Source: Ceratobasidium sp. AG-K
Taxonomy: Eukaryota; Basidiomycota; Agaricomycetes; Cantharellales; Ceratobasidiaceae
Direction of reading: 5' to 3'
Length of the DNA stretch: 64,000 nucleotides
Assembly (NCBI GenBank): GCA_037039685.1
Contig: JAWNGF010000006.1
Location: forward strand, 1,612,001 to 1,676,000
A program made the translations under genes and the position numbers. Below the pieces are notes generated by a model that saw only the letters and a program-made list of their open reading frames with translations, did no database searches and had not been told where the DNA came from. Shown here one piece after another: positions 61,179 through 64,000 of the stretch (position 1 is the stretch's first letter; every line of letters starts with the position of its first letter).

Positions 61179-61223
61179 TTACTCCCCCTTTAAGGTCCTT
61201 GAGGGGAACCCAAAAGGACCGAT

Positions 61224-61988
61224 CTACTGCACCCAGCAGTCCTTGTCAACCTTTTCTACCAGGGAGTCAACCTCGTCCTCCTCTCCCTCCGTGAGATCGA
61301 TGGGGTTGAACACAGTGTTACCTGGTTCGTCGCAGTGCTCCTCCCACCTTTCCCAGGTTTTCTCGTCCGTCCAATCCGCCTTGGACCAGTCCAGGACCCT
61401 CTCCTGTTCCTCAACGTGGTCCTTATCCCATTGTCGTATGTCCGGTTCGACTTCCTTCCATTCCGACAAGTCCGCCTCCTTCTCCTGCCACCAGAACGGC
61501 CTCCATTCGAATTTCTCCCTTTGGTAGCGTCCCCTTTCCATCCTCCAATCCGCCAAGTCTGCCTCGAAGTTTTTGTCCCACGCATCAGTCCATCGAGGCC
61601 TTAGAGTGGGAGGACGGCCTTCGTATCCTGGAACCCATTCGCTGCTGTAGGCCCCTTCTTGTCCCCATTCGACCACCCCGAGCTTGTGCATGGATAGCAG
61701 CACGGCTTCGGACACTTGGAGAGCTGCGCATCCTCGGCATACGTAGATGTCTTTTCGCTGGAGCTGCATGCGTGTTGGCCATTTTTTGCCAACCCATTCG
61801 AACTCTCCCAGGTCGGAGTGCAGGATGTCGTCAGAGGCGCGGAATTGGAGCCGCCCTGGGCTCTGCTGGGACCTTTTGAAGACGTAAAGGGCTGCCCCCG
61901 AGTCAAGGATGCGGGCTGTATGGAAGGCTGGCCCGTCGAGAACGCGGACAAGGTTGTTGGTGATGGTTGCACGGGTAACGGCGGGCAT
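61224..61988 (-). CDS. ORF3 of A-4
   Basis: 254 residues from MPAVTR, with VCRGCAALQVSEAVLLS, the Trp-rich half and the CWVQ end. In the -1 frame of pol, overlapping it by about 390 nt. No lesion. Confidence 0.8.
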   Translation of the reverse strand: MPAVTRATITNNLVRVLDGPAFHTARILDSGAALYVFKRSQQSPGRLQFRASDDILHSDLGEFEWVGKKWPTRMQLQRKDIYVCRGCAALQVSEAVLLSMHKLGVVEWGQEGAYSSEWVPGYEGRPPTLRPRWTDAWDKNFEADLADWRMERGRYQREKFEWRPFWWQEKEADLSEWKEVEPDIRQWDKDHVEEQERVLDWSKADWTDEKTWERWEEHCDEPGNTVFNPIDLTEGEEDEVDSLVEKVDKDCWVQ

Positions 61989-64000
61989 AGTGTGCAGAAG
62001 AGGTTTAAGGCGTGGAGTGAGTAGAGAGAGTTTGAATATGAGCAAGTATTGCAAGTTGTGTTGTTGTCCCGTTCCGCCCTCCCTTTAATACTTCTCGTTT
62101 TGTAATTTGACGGTGTTGGGGCGTTTGGGAAATCCTTCAAGAACCTCCTCATTATTACTCCGAGGTGACCGAAATCTTCTGCCCGTTGTTCTGTGTCTTC
62201 TTTTTCATCATAACCCTTCCATCTAACCCTGTAGAATAACCCGTCCTTTGTTTCCTTCCAGTCCACGATTTTCTCCACTTTGTATTCCTCCTCCCCTTCT
62301 TCTGTTGTGATCGGCGGTGGTCGGGGTTGGTTTCTGTGGAAGTTATTGTCCTTTTTGTATGGGCTAAGGAGATCGCTGTGGAACACAGGGTGTATTCTCA
62401 TGGTTTTTGGAAGCTCCAGTTCGTAGGCGTGGCTTGATATGATTTTCTTGATCTTGAAAGGACCGTATTTCTTGTTGTCAAGTTTCTTGTTGGGACGGTT
62501 CGTTTTTATGTTTTGTCCATAAAGCCAGACGAGGTCGCCCTCTTTGTATTTTGGTTGGTGTTCCACTGGGTCCTTTCTTCTGTGCCATTCCATTGCTGCT
62601 TTTGCTTCGTCCCATACTTCCTGCCAGTTGTTCGCTTTTTCATTTGCTTCGGGAATCGTGGTTACTTCTCTCAAAACATTCCACAGTGGTTCTTTGCCGT
62701 TGACAATTTCGAATGGGGTTTTTCCTGTGATCCCATGCCATTGGTTGTTGTAGCAGAATTCCGCGATAGGAAGTAGTTCGGCCCAGTTGTCCTGTCTGTA
62801 GTTAACAAATGTCCGAAGCCATGCTTCTATCCATTGGTTTATTCGTTCCGTTATTCCGTCTGTTTGTGGGTGATATGCCGTGCTGAACGTTGGTGTTGTT
62901 CCGATTTTTTGGTAGAGGGCCTTCAGGAACTTGCTGTTGAAAGTTGTCCCTCTGTCTGAGACTGTGCTTCGTGGGAAGCCGTGTAATCTCCAAACGTTCT
63001 TCAGGAAAAGATCAGCAAGTTGATCCGCGGTTGTTGATTCTTTGCAGGCTATGAAGTGTGCCATCCGAGAGAACCGATTGACCACCACTAGAATGCTATC
63101 ATTGCCTTGTGATTTTGGGAGTTTCACAATGAAGTCGTATGCTATGTCCTCCCATGGACCGTTCGGGATTTCAAGTGCTTTCAGTGGTATTTGGCTTTTT
63201 GTTCCCTTCGCCCTTTGGCACTGCTCACAAGAGTCAACGTATTTGTTTACTGTTGCTTTAAGTCCAGGCCAGTAGTATTTTCTTGAGATTAGTTCCAGTG
63301 TTCGGGCTTGACCTTGGTGCCCTGCCATTGTTGAATCGTGGTGTAATCTGAGGATTTTTAGCCTAGTATCCTTGTCCTCTGGTACGTAGATTTTCCCATC
63401 TATCCAGAGAAGGTCTTCCTCGAAGCTGTAGTTCCTAATTCCTTGTTGCACTGATTTGGGTAGGGTCTCCTTTTCTTTGCACAATTCTATGATCTTCCTG
63501 ATGCTTTCGTCTTCAATTTGTGCTTCCCTAATGTCCGCAATGATGTCTGACTTGACTTCTCCGGCGAATCCTTTGAACTGTTCTTCCTTGATCATAATTT
63601 GCTCTGCTGTTGGTATTTCGCTGTGATCCGCTCTTCTGGACAGTAGGTCTGGCTTTGTTGACATGTTCCCTGGACGATAAACTATTTCAAAGTTGTAGGA
63701 AGCCAGAATTTGATGCCATCGAGCGTGACGTCGGTTAAATGTAGTCGCTTTCTTCCAATATTGCAGGTTACGGTGATCGGTGTAGATTGTTATTGGTTCC
63801 CTTGTTCCCTCTAGATGTAATCGCCAGTGTTTTAGTGATTCCACAATTGCCATCAATTCCTTGTCGTGAACATCGTAGTTCATTTGTGCAGCGTTAAAGG
63901 ATTTTGATAGGAAAGCAATGGGATGTAAGTAACCGTCGTCTTGTCTTTGAGAGAGTATCAATCCCATAGCAACGCCACTTGCATCGGTTTCCAATATGTA
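61601..64000 (-). CDS. pol: Pol of A-4, 5'-partial at the window edge
   Basis: The frame runs off the right edge at the RNase H start (ETDASGVAMG). Integrase has HHCC (HHDSTMAGHQ to CEQCQR) and DDE (DFIVKLP, SDRG, TDGITE), followed by a chromodomain and the ORF3-overlapping tail. One change, VVVNRFSRM for VVVDRFSRM, is at a conserved but non-DDE position. Protease and RT are outside the window. Confidence 0.93.
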   Translation of the reverse strand, partial: YILETDASGVAMGLILSQRQDDGYLHPIAFLSKSFNAAQMNYDVHDKELMAIVESLKHWRLHLEGTREPITIYTDHRNLQYWKKATTFNRRHARWHQILASYNFEIVYRPGNMSTKPDLLSRRADHSEIPTAEQIMIKEEQFKGFAGEVKSDIIADIREAQIEDESIRKIIELCKEKETLPKSVQQGIRNYSFEEDLLWIDGKIYVPEDKDTRLKILRLHHDSTMAGHQGQARTLELISRKYYWPGLKATVNKYVDSCEQCQRAKGTKSQIPLKALEIPNGPWEDIAYDFIVKLPKSQGNDSILVVVNRFSRMAHFIACKESTTADQLADLFLKNVWRLHGFPRSTVSDRGTTFNSKFLKALYQKIGTTPTFSTAYHPQTDGITERINQWIEAWLRTFVNYRQDNWAELLPIAEFCYNNQWHGITGKTPFEIVNGKEPLWNVLREVTTIPEANEKANNWQEVWDEAKAAMEWHRRKDPVEHQPKYKEGDLVWLYGQNIKTNRPNKKLDNKKYGPFKIKKIISSHAYELELPKTMRIHPVFHSDLLSPYKKDNNFHRNQPRPPPITTEEGEEEYKVEKIVDWKETKDGLFYRVRWKGYDEKEDTEQRAEDFGHLGVIMRRFLKDFPNAPTPSNYKTRSIKGRAERDNNTTCNTCSYSNSLYSLHALNLFCTLCPPLPVQPSPTTLSAFSTGQPSIQPASLTRGQPFTSSKGPSRAQGGSNSAPLTTSCTPTWESSNGLAKNGQHACSSSEKTSTYAEDAQLSKCPKPCCYPCTSSGWSNGDKKGPTAANGFQDTKAVLPL

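Larger units (their letters stand above)
60723..64000 (-). mobile_element. Ty3/gypsy element A-4 (3' part; continues beyond window)
   Basis: 3' LTR, ORF3 and pol from integrase back to RNase H are visible. It is inserted in the gag of B-I at CAAAG (60718-60722); the matching duplicate should lie outside the window. Close to A-1 and A-2 in sequence. Confidence 0.95.

Overview
This window reads as a transposon-saturated stretch of a basidiomycete genome. Two spliced genes at the left have 47-69 nt GT-AG introns, as in Agaricomycetes. One of them encodes a Plavaka-type transposase, a family I know from Basidiomycota. A Rhizoctonia-like (Ceratobasidiaceae) source is my guess from the style of the elements and is not proven. 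I saw no tRNA, rRNA, CRISPR array or bacterial-type operon.

Layout. 1-3867 is the 3' part of a Ty3/gypsy element (A-1). 3868-19987 is a mosaic. It holds solo LTRs, a minus-strand multi-exon Plavaka transposase (5165-8483), a divergent plus-strand 12-exon hypothetical gene (8985-11856), a 30-nt minisatellite, a decayed third-ORF relic with its own old LTR (14742-17013), and two LTRs of a further family (E). From 19988 to the end, almost every base belongs to a nest of Ty3/gypsy chromodomain retrotransposons of two families. Family A has 450-479 bp LTRs and family B has 488-500 bp LTRs.

The nest can be read level by level from 5-bp target duplications. B-I (5' LTR at 19988) is split in gag by B-II (20792-59551, TTCAC). 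The 5' LTR of B-II is split by B-III (20910-51242, ATGAC). B-III is split in its third ORF by A-2 (22444-29720, CTTTG) and in gag by A-3 (35006-50084, CAGAG). A-3 is split in pol by B-IV (39499-47352, CAAAG). B-II also carries a solo A LTR (58001-58457, ATTGG). The gag of B-I is broken again by A-4 (60723 to beyond the window).

How the elements work. Each family has gag (capsid plus CCHC knuckle), then pol in the -1 frame (protease, RT, RNase H, HHCC/DDE integrase, chromodomain), then a third ORF in the -1 frame relative to pol, then a polypurine tract and the 3' LTR. At the gag/pol junction both families show a slippery heptamer, a 5-nt spacer and a hairpin. Just after the 5' LTR both show a 12-nt primer site complementary to the predicted 5' end of the element's own transcript. 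This is the self-priming arrangement known from Tf1. The third ORF shares a C-x-G-C core between families A and B and the old relic. I do not recognise it, and I regard it as the most interesting unexplained component. Most inactivating lesions in the older copies are C-to-T or G-to-A changes at CpG. B-IV looks structurally complete and young.
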